64,000 nt of DNA, from assembly GCA_050260375.1 (NCBI GenBank), contig JBLNCA010000045.1, positions 124,001 through 188,000 on the forward strand, given 5' to 3'. Source of the DNA: DTFZ01 sp050260375. Lineage in GTDB: Bacteria > Bacillota > Clostridia > Christensenellales > SZUA-584. This document shows, piece by piece, positions 42,677-52,622 of this stretch. The position numbers and the translations under genes were made by a program. The notes beneath the pieces were generated by a model, which made no database searches, was not told the origin of the DNA, and was given only the letters and a program-made list of their open reading frames with translations. How positions within the stretch are numbered: position 1 is the stretch's first letter; each line of letters begins with the position of its first letter.

Positions 42677-42838
42677 GTTGCCCTGAAAGCCGTAAGCTTT
42701 GGGGCAACATTTATACGGGGTCTCCAGCAAGACGTTAGGCTTGCTGGGGTTGAATACGGGGTCCCCGGCAAGACGTTAGGCTTGCTGGGGTGTAAATACG
42801 GGGTCCCCAAAAAGCCGTGAGGCTTAATGGGGTGGATC
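42677..42838 (+). repeat. Palindromic elements, four in a row (locus F)
   Basis: F0 (42677-42708) is a variant with outer arms GTTGCCC/GGGCAAC. F1 (42714-42754), F2 (42755-42796) and F3 (42797-42838) are head-to-tail standard units; F1 has CTCCAGCAAG, F2 CCCCGGCAAG and F3 CCCCAAAAAG as left arm. Spacing is exactly one unit, with no spacers between copies. Confidence 0.95.
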
Positions 42839-42867
42839 AGGCTTGGTAATCTAAGCCTTTTTTATTT
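42839..42867 (+). terminator. Terminator after the repeat cluster
   Basis: AGGCTT and AAGCCT around an 8-base loop, followed by a T-rich tail. Confidence 0.75.
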
Positions 42868-43030
42868 ACGGATTTTCGCAGTAAAATCAAAAATTCAAAG
42901 TATAAAAACTATTTGTTATATTCGACAACTAATGATAAAATAATACAAAGATAAACAATTAGTGAAAACCATCATTACATTTTCAATATTTCTACACACC
43001 ATTTTTGCACCCTGTTTCCGGAGGTAAGAT

Positions 43031-46000
43031 ATGATTAAAAAGTCATTATCGCTTATAGTCGTCGCCGCTATGCTGATTTCGCTTTTCCCCGTGCCGGCGT
43101 TCGCGGCGGGAGGGACGATAGATGCCGACGGTACGTATGATATCGGGAGCTATGGCAATGACTCCGTTATTACTATAGAAGACGGGCTTACCGTAACGCT
43201 TACAAACACAGGCGGCCTCACATTTACAAATGTGCGGATAATCTGCGGCTACGGCACCGCTCTTACGATTGACGGCGTTAAGATAGACAACAGCGCATAT
43301 GACGGAGCTTGCGCACTGTCGTTTACACAATACAGAAACAAGCTCATACTAATGGGCGATTCGTATATAAAGAGCGGGAATAATATGCCGGGTATAAAAA
43401 TGGACTCGAGTTCGAAGTTGGAGATAACAGGCGAAGGCAGCATTGAAGTATACGGCGGAGCAAACGCTGCCGGGATAGGCGGCGCATATCAATCGGCGGA
43501 AATGGCAGCTACGATTTCCGGAGGAACAGTGAAATCGACAGGAGGCTTCCATGGCGCGGGCATAGGCGGCGGTGACAGCAATCGGGAATTAATGGTGATT
43601 ATCAACGGAGGCAGTATTACTGCTCAGGGCGGCGAAGGGGGAGCCGGCATTGGCGGAGGTTATAACAGCACCGGCGGCGTTGTTATAGAAATTAATGGCG
43701 GCGACGTTAATGCTGCGGGCGGCTCGGGAGGCGCGGGCATAGGCGGCGGATACAACGGCCCCGGTGGAGAAAGCTATATAACGGGCGACAGTACCGTCAG
43801 AGCAATCGGAGGCCAAAACGCCGCAGGCATTGGAGGAGGACAGGGAGAAAACGGAGGAATACTTGACATATCAGGGGGGTTGGTATTGGCCGAAGGGAAC
43901 GGCGGGTACGATATAGGCTGCGGAGCAGGCAGAACCCCGAACGAATACGATTGGTTCAAGATATCGGGAAAAGCCGCAGTATTACTGAAGAACGGCGCAT
44001 CTACCGAACCGACTATCACTCATCACGAGCTTAAGATACAGGACCCTGTAACAAACCATACGGCTTTCGGGTATATTCTGCCCGATTCATGGACTAAAGC
44101 ATACGCGTATATTAAAACATACTACGACCTTGCTTACGATTCAAACGGCGGTGAAGGCACGCTGCCGGAGACCGTAACGGGGCATGAAGGCGCCTGGACA
44201 ACCGTTTCGGACGGAAAAGGCCTCACAAAAGATGGAGACGTATTCTATAAGTGGAATACCCGGCCGGATGGGATCGGAACAGATTATTTCCCCGGAGATT
44301 CATTTGAGTTTACCGGGGATACAACATTGTACGCGATATACAAAACCCCGCCCAATGTTGAGAGCGTAACGCTGAATAAGCAGTCGGCAACGCTGAACCG
44401 AGGCGAAAGCATTTTGCTGACGGCAGACGTTAAGCCTTCTGACGCGGTATATTCCATAGCATGGACAAGCTCGGACGAGAGCGTAGCTTCGGTAAACAGC
44501 AGCGGGCTTGTAACCGCGGTGGGAGGCGGTGACGCGGTAATAACCGCTGCGGCAGGCGGCGTATCTGCAAGCTGTGAGATACACGTTAATTTTAACGTAA
44601 CTTTTGATGCGCAGAACGGTACGGAAAATGTGACCGTTGGGGTCGTCAAAAACAGCGCCGTTCCCAAGCCCCAAGACCCTGTAAGGGTGGGCTATACTTT
44701 CAACGGCTGGTACACTGAACAAAGCTGTGCCAATGAATGGGATTTTGGCAAAGCCGTAACAAGCGACATGACGCTGTATGCCGGATGGACGCCGGAGGGC
44801 TGCCCGTTTGCGGGCAGGGGGACGGAAACAAGCCCATACCTTATAACAAGCGCGGACGAACTTGCGCAGCTTGCGGCTCTCGTCAATTCAGGCAGCGCAG
44901 ATTATAACATCGGGTATTATATGCAGACGCAGGACATAGACCTGTCGGCATATCCGAACTGGACGCCTATAGGAGCGCCGGACAAGCCGTTTTCCGGCAC
45001 ATATGACGGGAACGGGAAAAGTATCGCGGATATTAATATTGATATCGACTATCCAAAAGAGGCGGTTTATATGGGGCTTTTCGGATATATAACAGGAGCT
45101 ACGATAAAGAACATTAAGCTTGAAGGCGGGAACATAAGCATTAGCAGCAATTATAGCGCCAACGCAGGAGGCCTGGCAGCGTATACCGGCTCAGGCTGTT
45201 TGATAGAAAACTGCAGCAGTTCGGCAGATATCCACGCAGATTGCGTATCTGTAATATGTGTTGGCGGAATCGTTGGATATGCGTCAAACAACAGCGATGA
45301 AACATGCATAATAAAGAATTGTGTGAATTCAGGCACGATATATGGGAGATCGTCAAGCAGCGCAAATGTGGGCGGTGTAATCGGAAATATGGAATATGGA
45401 GTCAGCGTAAGCCGTTGCGCTAACAACGGAAACATTACTGCCATGCCCATTCCAACTTTAGGAGGAATAGCGGGAAAAGCAAACGGGTTCGGACGAAGCC
45501 TATATATAAGTCAATGCTATAATACTGGGGACGTACACGCGGGCCTCACGGTTTCTAAAGGATATTTGGGAGGCATTGCCGGATTTGTTTGCAATACAGA
45601 AATAGCAAACTGCTTCAATGCGGGAAAGATAAGTGAATTTCTCGACTCTGATGAACCTATAGTTGGCGGTATCGCGGGTTATGCGTCAGGAGACTCCGGC
45701 ATTAATAAATGCTACAACGTTGGCGAAATAGTAAGCAGACAATCATACGGCGGAAGCATTGCGGGTTACATACCCGACACGGTAGCTGAGATAAACGATT
45801 GCTATTATGCGGATACTACATTTGAAGACTATATTGGCGTCGGCTACGGAAAAACATATACGGCGTATAAAAAGACGATTGACGAGCTAAAACTGCAGGC
45901 GGCGTACATAGGTTATGATTTTGAAACGATATGGACGTTTGCTGCCGGGTATGACTTCCCGCAGCTTATTGGCAATCCATTTTCCGTAATGCAGCATGAC

Positions 46001-49000
46001 GTCGTGCTGACTGCCGACAGCGAAATGGGCGTTGTACAAGGCTCGGGGGCATACAAGCTTTTTGAAACCGTAACGATAACGGCTTTTGCGAACGAACATT
46101 ACTCGTTTAAAAACTGGGCGGTTGATTCAGGAGGAGTTGTATTGGACGATGCCTTAAGCCCGACAGCGACGTTTGTGATGATCAACCATGACGTAGCGAT
46201 AAAAGCCGTTTTTGAAAAGAAAAAATATAAACTGACCATACAGTGCGACGAAAAAGGATACGGGTCGGAAGAGGCATATGCCTGGGGGGAAACCGTCAGC
46301 ATCAATGGCATGGCAAGAAACGGGTACCAGTTCATGCGCTGGGAGGTGGTATCGGGCGACGTCGAAATATCAGACGAGTTTGACAAGTTCGCCGAGATAA
46401 CAATGCCGAAATCGGATGTTATAATAAAAGCCGTATTCGACGTAAACCCGACGGACTATGAATACACAATAACGGACAAAAAAGTAACAATAACGAAGTA
46501 TACAGGTACCGATAGCAATATAATAATACCTCACAGGATAGACGGCTATACCGTAACGGCGATAGGCGAAAGAGCGTTCAGCAACAAAGCTGTGCTGACA
46601 AGCGTCGAAGTGCCCGACACTATAACCAGCATTGGCAGCAGCGCATTTGCCGGATGCACGAAATTGAAAAATATTAAAATAGGAAACAGCGTTAAAAGTA
46701 TTGAGCAATCAGCTTTTTCGAATTGCGAAAATCTAACTGGTATTTCGATCCCCGACTCGGTTAAAAGTATAGGGTACGGCTGTTTCAGTAATTGTATAAG
46801 TCTTACGGATGTTGTCTTGGGAAGAAGCCTTGAAAGCATCGGCGCTGTAGCATTTGATGGATGCAGCAGTTTAACCGAGATTATAATTCCTGATTGTGTA
46901 GTGAGTTTAGAGTATTATTGCTTCAGATCATGCAGCAAGCTGGCAAGCGTGACAATAGGCGCAGGCGTAGAAAATATCGACGAAAGTACTTTCTACGAAT
47001 GCACATCAATTAAAAATTATTATGCAAGCCCCCAAAACCAACATTATAAAAGTGTAGATGGTGTTTTATATGACAAAGATTTAAAAACGTTGGTGCAATA
47101 TCCTAGCGGAAAAATGGGGACATATTCCATATTAGAAGGCGTGACATCAATTCGCAGTCGCGCATTTCAAAACTCTGTATTTCTAACAGGGATTAATATT
47201 CCCGAAACTGTAAACAATATAGGCGATTACGCGTTTCATACATGCAGTAGCCTTACATATGTTTCTCTGCCAGATTCGCTGACCGTTATAAGCACAGGGG
47301 CGTTTGGGTGCTGTACTAACCTTTTAGAGGTGCGCTTTGGTGCGCACGTTACAACAATTAGTGACAAAGCATTTTTCAGGTGTGAGAACCTGAAAGAGAT
47401 TGACATACCGGGAACGGTATCAAGAATCGGTGATGAAGCATTTATGGAGTGCTGGGATCTGGAGCGTATATATTTCTGGGGCGATATGCCTGTTCTGGGA
47501 ACATATCCGAACAATAATGTGTTTATTTACACGGATGTATATTATCATATTGACCATGCCGGTAGTTGGGAAAAGTTAGTAACATACGGCAGATTCAATA
47601 AACATATGTTTTGTTTGCTGACGCTTGATTTAAAAGACGGCAGTATTCCTGTAACCTATAGAGCGCGTTTAAACGCATTAAGGCTGCCCGTTCCGGACGA
47701 CCCGATAAGGGATCACAACACATTCGAATACTGGTGCGCCGATGCGGCATGCACCACGCCTTGGGATTTTGATACTGCTGTAACCGGAGATATTACGCTG
47801 TACGCTAAATGGAAGCCAAAAAGTTACACCGTGAAGTTCGACGCCCGCGGCGGTTATCCGGTAAATACCCAAACATTCGTATACGGTTCAAATATAACGG
47901 CGGCTCCGGCGCCCGAAAGGCCGTACTACGTGTTTACCGGGTGGTATCCCACGCCCGCGTGCGACACGCCTCCGGTCGGGTTTCCCCTTGCCGTAACAGG
48001 CGACGTTACATTGTACGCCGGATGGAGGCCGCAAATCTATAATATCCATTACGATCTGGACGGCGGTAAATTATCCTCCGATAACCCGTCGTCATATACG
48101 GTGGAGAGCTCAACTTTCACGCTGCGCAACCCTTCAAGGACAGGCTATACGTTTTTTGGCTGGATAGGAACCGGTTTATCGCAGCCTACGACAAGCGTGA
48201 CCGTGTATAAAGGCTCGGCTGGTGACAGGTGGTATACCGCCTGCTGGAAGGTGAACGAGTACACCATAACATTCAATTCAAAAGAAGGCAGCGCCGTACC
48301 GCCCATTATCGCGGCGTATGGCTCTCTGATACCAGAGCCGCCCCAGCCAAGCAGGCAAGGGTACGCGTTCGCCGGCTGGTACAGGGACAGCTCGTGTAAA
48401 ACAAGGTGGAACTTCGGTACGGATGTTGTTACGGGCAACGACACGTTGTACGCGAAATGGCAGCCGTATTCGAACTATCTCGATGACGTAGTGCTTTCCG
48501 CGGGAACGCTTATTAGGCCGTTTTCCAAGAGCACCGTGCGCTATAATATCACGCTGGGGGAACACGAGAGCGGCGTCACAATAACGCCGATTAAAGAATA
48601 CGACGGCGCGGTGATGAAGATAAACAACGTCGTAAGGGACAGCTATTCTGTGAGCCTTGCCAGCGGCAAGTCGGCTACAGTGAAAGTAGCGGTCAGTTAC
48701 AACAGAAAGACAAAGACTTACGTGTTTATAATAACACGCGCAAAATCCTCCGACAACACGCTGGGAGCGCTCGCCGCTTCCGCCGGGACGTTCGATAAGC
48801 CGTTCGATCCCAATATACTGAACTATACGCTGCTGATTGATGAAAACACGAAAAGCGTGACGGTATCGGGCAAAGCGGCGGCGCCTGCCGCAAAAATCTC
48901 TCCGAAATCGAAAAGGCTGACGCTTAAAAACGGCCAGAGCAAGACGGTAAAAATAACGGTTAAGGCGCAGAATGGGGCAAGGCGGACGTATACGGTAACC

Positions 49001-49297
49001 GTAATAAGAGCGGCGTCCTCAAACGCAAACCTTAGAACGCTTAGAACAAGCCCCGGGCTGTCGCCAGGGTTCAGCCCGTATACAACGAGCTACACGGTAA
49101 CGCTGCCCGCGGCGAAGAAAACGGCCAGCATATCCGTAAGGCCCGCGGGTTATAACGCGGCGGTGTATATAGACGGCGCAAAGAGGTCATCCAAAAAGGT
49201 TACGCTGCTCAACGGCCAAAGCGTTACGGTGCATGTAATGGTATTGGCGCAGGCGGGCAACACAAAGGACTATTACATAACGGTGACGCGCCCGTGA
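43031..49297 (+). CDS. Giant secreted repeat protein (InlB-like, BspA LRR, GLUG, cadherin-like domains)
   Basis: 2088 residues; CGGAGG before the ATG; signal peptide cleaved after AFA (about 25). In order: a Gly-rich parallel-beta region with repeated GAGIGGG units (about 100-300); an InlB-type repeat (370-438); a BIG2 Ig-like domain (441-518); a second InlB repeat (520-588); a GLUG-like region (590-985) full of GGIAG motifs; two divergent InlB-type repeats (1017-1140); BspA-type leucine-rich repeats (about 1147-1510; IGERAFSNK, IGSSAFAGC and so on); four more InlB-type repeats (1540-1817); three cadherin-like beta-sandwich repeats (1818-2088). There is no LPXTG, SLH or membrane anchor at the C-terminus, so retention would be non-covalent. 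Role inferred: adhesion or polymer binding. Confidence 0.88.
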   Translation: MIKKSLSLIVVAAMLISLFPVPAFAAGGTIDADGTYDIGSYGNDSVITIEDGLTVTLTNTGGLTFTNVRIICGYGTALTIDGVKIDNSAYDGACALSFTQYRNKLILMGDSYIKSGNNMPGIKMDSSSKLEITGEGSIEVYGGANAAGIGGAYQSAEMAATISGGTVKSTGGFHGAGIGGGDSNRELMVIINGGSITAQGGEGGAGIGGGYNSTGGVVIEINGGDVNAAGGSGGAGIGGGYNGPGGESYITGDSTVRAIGGQNAAGIGGGQGENGGILDISGGLVLAEGNGGYDIGCGAGRTPNEYDWFKISGKAAVLLKNGASTEPTITHHELKIQDPVTNHTAFGYILPDSWTKAYAYIKTYYDLAYDSNGGEGTLPETVTGHEGAWTTVSDGKGLTKDGDVFYKWNTRPDGIGTDYFPGDSFEFTGDTTLYAIYKTPPNVESVTLNKQSATLNRGESILLTADVKPSDAVYSIAWTSSDESVASVNSSGLVTAVGGGDAVITAAAGGVSASCEIHVNFNVTFDAQNGTENVTVGVVKNSAVPKPQDPVRVGYTFNGWYTEQSCANEWDFGKAVTSDMTLYAGWTPEGCPFAGRGTETSPYLITSADELAQLAALVNSGSADYNIGYYMQTQDIDLSAYPNWTPIGAPDKPFSGTYDGNGKSIADINIDIDYPKEAVYMGLFGYITGATIKNIKLEGGNISISSNYSANAGGLAAYTGSGCLIENCSSSADIHADCVSVICVGGIVGYASNNSDETCIIKNCVNSGTIYGRSSSSANVGGVIGNMEYGVSVSRCANNGNITAMPIPTLGGIAGKANGFGRSLYISQCYNTGDVHAGLTVSKGYLGGIAGFVCNTEIANCFNAGKISEFLDSDEPIVGGIAGYASGDSGINKCYNVGEIVSRQSYGGSIAGYIPDTVAEINDCYYADTTFEDYIGVGYGKTYTAYKKTIDELKLQAAYIGYDFETIWTFAAGYDFPQLIGNPFSVMQHDVVLTADSEMGVVQGSGAYKLFETVTITAFANEHYSFKNWAVDSGGVVLDDALSPTATFVMINHDVAIKAVFEKKKYKLTIQCDEKGYGSEEAYAWGETVSINGMARNGYQFMRWEVVSGDVEISDEFDKFAEITMPKSDVIIKAVFDVNPTDYEYTITDKKVTITKYTGTDSNIIIPHRIDGYTVTAIGERAFSNKAVLTSVEVPDTITSIGSSAFAGCTKLKNIKIGNSVKSIEQSAFSNCENLTGISIPDSVKSIGYGCFSNCISLTDVVLGRSLESIGAVAFDGCSSLTEIIIPDCVVSLEYYCFRSCSKLASVTIGAGVENIDESTFYECTSIKNYYASPQNQHYKSVDGVLYDKDLKTLVQYPSGKMGTYSILEGVTSIRSRAFQNSVFLTGINIPETVNNIGDYAFHTCSSLTYVSLPDSLTVISTGAFGCCTNLLEVRFGAHVTTISDKAFFRCENLKEIDIPGTVSRIGDEAFMECWDLERIYFWGDMPVLGTYPNNNVFIYTDVYYHIDHAGSWEKLVTYGRFNKHMFCLLTLDLKDGSIPVTYRARLNALRLPVPDDPIRDHNTFEYWCADAACTTPWDFDTAVTGDITLYAKWKPKSYTVKFDARGGYPVNTQTFVYGSNITAAPAPERPYYVFTGWYPTPACDTPPVGFPLAVTGDVTLYAGWRPQIYNIHYDLDGGKLSSDNPSSYTVESSTFTLRNPSRTGYTFFGWIGTGLSQPTTSVTVYKGSAGDRWYTACWKVNEYTITFNSKEGSAVPPIIAAYGSLIPEPPQPSRQGYAFAGWYRDSSCKTRWNFGTDVVTGNDTLYAKWQPYSNYLDDVVLSAGTLIRPFSKSTVRYNITLGEHESGVTITPIKEYDGAVMKINNVVRDSYSVSLASGKSATVKVAVSYNRKTKTYVFIITRAKSSDNTLGALAASAGTFDKPFDPNILNYTLLIDENTKSVTVSGKAAAPAAKISPKSKRLTLKNGQSKTVKITVKAQNGARRTYTVTVIRAASSNANLRTLRTSPGLSPGFSPYTTSYTVTLPAAKKTASISVRPAGYNAAVYIDGAKRSSKKVTLLNGQSVTVHVMVLAQAGNTKDYYITVTRP

Positions 49298-49325
49298 TTT
49301 GAGGCAGCAGGCAACAAAAGCGCGC

Positions 49326-50072
49326 TTACATATATCTCGCGAGCTGCCCGTAGTCCTGGCGTTTGACCATTTCGTGAAGGTATGCGGAGCGGGTCGCGTC
49401 TCTTTTTCTTACCCTGTTCAACGCGCGTATTATATCGTCGGCGTTCTTAATTCCCATGCCGTGCCCGTAGTAAAGCCCGTTGCCGAGGTAATATACGTTT
49501 TCTCCCTGCCACTCGGGCTTTAGCGGGTCTACGTCGGGGTTGCTGAAATAGCGGGCGTCTCCGGGTATCTCGTCAATTGGGTTCCGGTCCATAACCAATG
49601 CAAGGTCGCGGTCGAGGTGCTGCCAGTTCATAAGATATATGCTCGAAAAAAGCCTGTTAAACTGTTCCTTTGGCATCACGTCAAGCAGCGCCTTATACAA
49701 AACTATTATCATTGCCGTGGAGCATTCGGTGCCGTAAAGCGAGCCGCGCGCGTAAATATCGGCAATCGCGTCGGAAGGCAAGACGCCAGCCCTTAATTCA
49801 AAGCCCCCTTCGGACGTGCGGTTCCAGAACTCGGGGTTGGCCTTTGAATCGCGGAACACCTTGAACGATATGCCGCTGCGGGCAAGATCGTGCGACGCCT
49901 TTACGATGCTTTGGCGCACCTTAAGTTCGGCAATCAGCACGTGCTCAGAATCGTATGCGTAGTTTTTGCGGCTTGCAGACATTATATCGAATATTTCACG
50001 CTGAAGCGGGCTGGGGGAGAAGCCTTCTACAGAAGGTATGGCGCTTATGCGCTCGCCGTTAATAGTAATCAT
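49326..50072 (-). CDS. tgl: Protein-glutamine gamma-glutamyltransferase (spore-coat Tgl)
   Basis: Start at ATG 50072 (GGAAAG upstream); 248 residues against 245 in Bacillus subtilis Tgl, whose sequence I recall well enough to align. The catalytic triad region is kept: GTECSTAM (Cys117, B. subtilis Cys116), WQGEN (Glu191, B. subtilis Glu187) and YYGHGMGI (His204, B. subtilis His200), with identical Glu-His spacing. FSNPDVDPLKPEW and YLHEM are also conserved. Tgl forms gamma-glutamyl-lysine cross-links between spore-coat proteins, implying endospore formation. It overlaps the upstream unknown gene by 14 bases. Confidence 0.92.
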   Translation of the reverse strand: MITINGERISAIPSVEGFSPSPLQREIFDIMSASRKNYAYDSEHVLIAELKVRQSIVKASHDLARSGISFKVFRDSKANPEFWNRTSEGGFELRAGVLPSDAIADIYARGSLYGTECSTAMIIVLYKALLDVMPKEQFNRLFSSIYLMNWQHLDRDLALVMDRNPIDEIPGDARYFSNPDVDPLKPEWQGENVYYLGNGLYYGHGMGIKNADDIIRALNRVRKRDATRSAYLHEMVKRQDYGQLARYM

Positions 50073-51039
50073 TGCGGCCACACTTTCCAAGAATGCGTTT
50101 TGACGCTTCTATCTGCACGGGCAGCGGGCTATGCATCCAATTATGCCAATGCCGGCGGTTGCTGCTGTAAAGATACTGGGAACACTCTCCGAGCAGCCGC
50201 TGTGTATCCGCGTCGACACCGCTCAGTTTTTCGAGCCGCTGCCATTCGTCCATAGACAGGGCGTTATCGCCGCCGAAGCTTTTCTGCAGGTATTTTGACT
50301 CGTACGATACCCTGAACGGGCAGGGAGCTTCGCACATCTGGTTCGACTCGCCGGTATAGAACAAATAAGGCTTGTTGCGCTTAAGCCAGCTAAGGACGCT
50401 CCAGCGCTGGCTTGCCGGGTCAGTGCTCTCATCGCGGCAGCAGGGGAGAAACTTAAGTAGCCTGCGAGCAAGCGCAACGTCGCGCTTATCTTTTGACAGC
50501 AAACGGTCCGCCGCCATTGCAATGCATTGCGCGTCGCCGCTCTCAAACAGCGCCCATTCGGCGTCGTAGGTATAAGAGCCTCTCCTGTGCCTTTCAAATA
50601 TCAGGTCCATAAGTGCGCCGAGGCAGGACCTGTCGCCGAACGCCTTAATCAGCAGTATCGCCGCGGCGTCAATAATACGGTCATACTCGCTGCCAAGTCC
50701 TGTTTCCTTGCAGCCCGTTGTAAACATCCATTTGAGCACGGGCAGGTATTCAGAGGCTGCCTCAAAAGCATGCCGGTTGGCAGAAACAATTTGTTCCGAC
50801 AGCTTAAGCGCGGCTGCGTTGCGTTGGTTTAAATACGGCTCGAGGCCCAGCTTTATTATCTCCGGCCGCAGTATGTAAAGCGCAGGGAAGCCGAGCTTTG
50901 AGTCGTTAAGCGCGTCTATGGCTGCGCCCGGGTCTTTCTTATAAAAATCGTAAAACGCATTTCTTGCCTGCACGGTATCGCCCCGCATATCCGAAATACC
51001 GGGCAGAGCGCCGCTTCTTTTTGAATATGCTGTAGGCAT
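50059..51039 (-). CDS. Unknown protein translationally coupled to tgl
   Basis: 326 residues, predominantly helical with HEAT-like character (AAAILLIKAFGDRSCLGALM, AMAADRLLSKDKRDVALARR). No signal peptide. Cysteine pairs LPCCRDE and CEAPCPF are notable. Its stop lies inside tgl, so the two are translated together; a role in coat assembly or as a substrate/partner of Tgl is inferred from that alone. I do not recognise a family. Confidence 0.7.
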   Translation of the reverse strand: MPTAYSKRSGALPGISDMRGDTVQARNAFYDFYKKDPGAAIDALNDSKLGFPALYILRPEIIKLGLEPYLNQRNAAALKLSEQIVSANRHAFEAASEYLPVLKWMFTTGCKETGLGSEYDRIIDAAAILLIKAFGDRSCLGALMDLIFERHRRGSYTYDAEWALFESGDAQCIAMAADRLLSKDKRDVALARRLLKFLPCCRDESTDPASQRWSVLSWLKRNKPYLFYTGESNQMCEAPCPFRVSYESKYLQKSFGGDNALSMDEWQRLEKLSGVDADTQRLLGECSQYLYSSNRRHWHNWMHSPLPVQIEASKRILGKCGRNDYY

Positions 51040-51178
51040 GTTTATTGCTTCCCCTTAAAGCGGTTCTCGTTTATCTTATGAACGAAGACCGCAAAGCGTT
51101 CTGTTTGCTGTAAGAGCCATATGGAAGAAAGAGCGGCACGTTTCATATAGGGTGGTATATGATAGCAGGGAATTATAA

Positions 51179-51300
51179 ATACACCCCATCAAGTCTCATG
51201 ACTAGACGGGGTTATAATGGGGTCCCCAAAAAGACGTGAGGCTTTTTGGGGTGTAAATAACGGGGTCCCCAGCAAGTTGCAAGACTTGATGGGGTGTGTA
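51179..51300. repeat. Palindromic elements, three copies (locus G)
   Basis: G1 (51179-51214) has TACACCCCATCAAG and a right end TAGACGGGG. G2 (about 51213-51257) has perfectly complementary arms CCCCAAAAAG / CTTTTTGGGG. G3 (51258-51300) has CCCCAGCAAG / CTTGATGGGG with an altered loop. They lie just before tgl's partner and after the racemase gene. Confidence 0.92.
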
Positions 51301-51319
51301 TGTATTATGATGTTATAGT

Positions 51320-52030
51320 CTATTTTACAGCGTACCCTGCCTGCGCAATGGCAGCCTTTGCGAGTATCAGCGCAGGGTCTATGTACGGAAAGTCAATGGC
51401 GTATTTTTCAAACGCTATGGGCAGCTCGGTACAGCCGAGTATAAAGCATTCCGCGCCTTTTAAGGCCATTTGCTTTAGCTCCTCAGTTAAAGCTGCGGCG
51501 TCGTAATTTTCCGCTCCCGCCTTGACGCCGTTGTATATAACGGACATTACCTCCGCCTGTCCGCCCTCTGAGGGCAGAACGGCTTTTATGCCGAACTCAC
51601 TTAAAGCGTTTTCATACAGCCTTGCACGCAGAGCCCCCGTTGTGGCCAGCACGCCAACGCTTTTCAGCCCGAGAGCATTAACTTCTTTTGCCGTTTCTTC
51701 TATCATGTTGAGCACAGGCACATTTATTGCCCCGCACAGCCTCTGGTAAAACACGTGCGACGTGTTGCAGGGGAGCAGCAGTATATCGGCGCCTAAACGC
51801 TCTAGACGCTCAGCGGCCTCGAGTATAAAAGCAAAAGGCGCGTCGCTGCCCTCAAGCACCGCTTTTGTCCTGTCGGGTATCTTCGGGTTGTTGTCGATGA
51901 CAATATGAATATGCTCGCTGTCGCAGCGCGCGTCGGTGTGCTCTATTATCTTGTAAAACAGGTCCGCCGTAGCGAGCGGGCCCATGCCGCCGATTATGCC
52001 CAGCGTTTTTTTAGCGCTATCAGTTGACAT
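51320..52030 (-). CDS. Aspartate/glutamate racemase family protein
   Basis: 236 residues. Two-domain racemase fold with both catalytic cysteines: PCNTSH (near 84) and GCTELP (near 197), plus GIIGGMGPLATADLF at the N-terminus, which is typical of aspartate racemase (RacX/YgeA) types. Cytosolic, cofactor-independent interconversion of L- and D-Asp or a related amino acid. Last gene of the seven-gene minus-strand cluster, overlapping the lipoprotein gene by 11 bases, so it may supply a D-amino acid to the ligase of the cluster. Confidence 0.85.
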   Translation of the reverse strand: MSTDSAKKTLGIIGGMGPLATADLFYKIIEHTDARCDSEHIHIVIDNNPKIPDRTKAVLEGSDAPFAFILEAAERLERLGADILLLPCNTSHVFYQRLCGAINVPVLNMIEETAKEVNALGLKSVGVLATTGALRARLYENALSEFGIKAVLPSEGGQAEVMSVIYNGVKAGAENYDAAALTEELKQMALKGAECFILGCTELPIAFEKYAIDFPYIDPALILAKAAIAQAGYAVK

Positions 52031-52622
52031 CGGTAGTCGGGCTTACCTGCGCCGCGCCGCTCCCAGAGTTGTAAAGATACATTATCTGCGTGACTTTGCC
52101 TTCCTGTACGAGTATCGACAGAGTGGTTGTATCTTCGACAAATTCATACGAGCCTTCGCGTTCCTGATAGTTGCTTCCCATCTTCTGAAGCATAGCTTCC
52201 TGCGTGTCGCCAATCTTTAAGCCCTGCGGTATCGATACGGTATCGTCCGTTACCGTTATAATAGTCACATGGTCGGCGCCGTCTATCTCGTTTACCGTGA
52301 GCTGGAAGCCGCTGTACGTATAGAACTTATCCATGCCCTGATACGCGCAGCTCGGCGCTTCAAATGAATTGTTCGGTTTGCCGAGGCTATTTAGCACCGC
52401 TTCGGCAAGGTCGTACGGGCGTATTTTTACTCCGTTGGATTCAAAAAACAGAGTGTAGTTCTGCGCGACGGGAGACGCACCGGGCTGCTGGGGCTGCTGT
52501 ACGGCGCCGGGAGCGTTCGCCGCCTGGGCGCCCGGGTCCACGACGACGCCGCCTGAGTTGCCGCAGCCCGCTAAAGCAATCACGAACATCAATACCAATA
52601 AAACACTTACAACCTTTTTCAT
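52020..52622 (-). CDS. Small lipoprotein of the dlt-like cluster
   Basis: 200 residues with a lipobox LAGC (Cys20), a Pro/Gln/Ala-rich linker (about 25-53) and a beta-rich domain with repeated YxxxDTQEAMLQKMGSNYQE-like segments. No known family recognised. It overlaps the SGNH gene by four bases upstream and the racemase gene downstream, so expression is coupled. Extracellular, probably an accessory of the surface-modification cluster. Confidence 0.75.
   Translation of the reverse strand: MKKVVSVLLVLMFVIALAGCGNSGGVVVDPGAQAANAPGAVQQPQQPGASPVAQNYTLFFESNGVKIRPYDLAEAVLNSLGKPNNSFEAPSCAYQGMDKFYTYSGFQLTVNEIDGADHVTIITVTDDTVSIPQGLKIGDTQEAMLQKMGSNYQEREGSYEFVEDTTTLSILVQEGKVTQIMYLYNSGSGAAQVSPTTDVN

Noticed and set aside
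8196..42838. Tandem palindromic copies as a CRISPR array
   Set aside because: Copies abut directly with no unique spacers, arms vary between copies and there are no cas genes.
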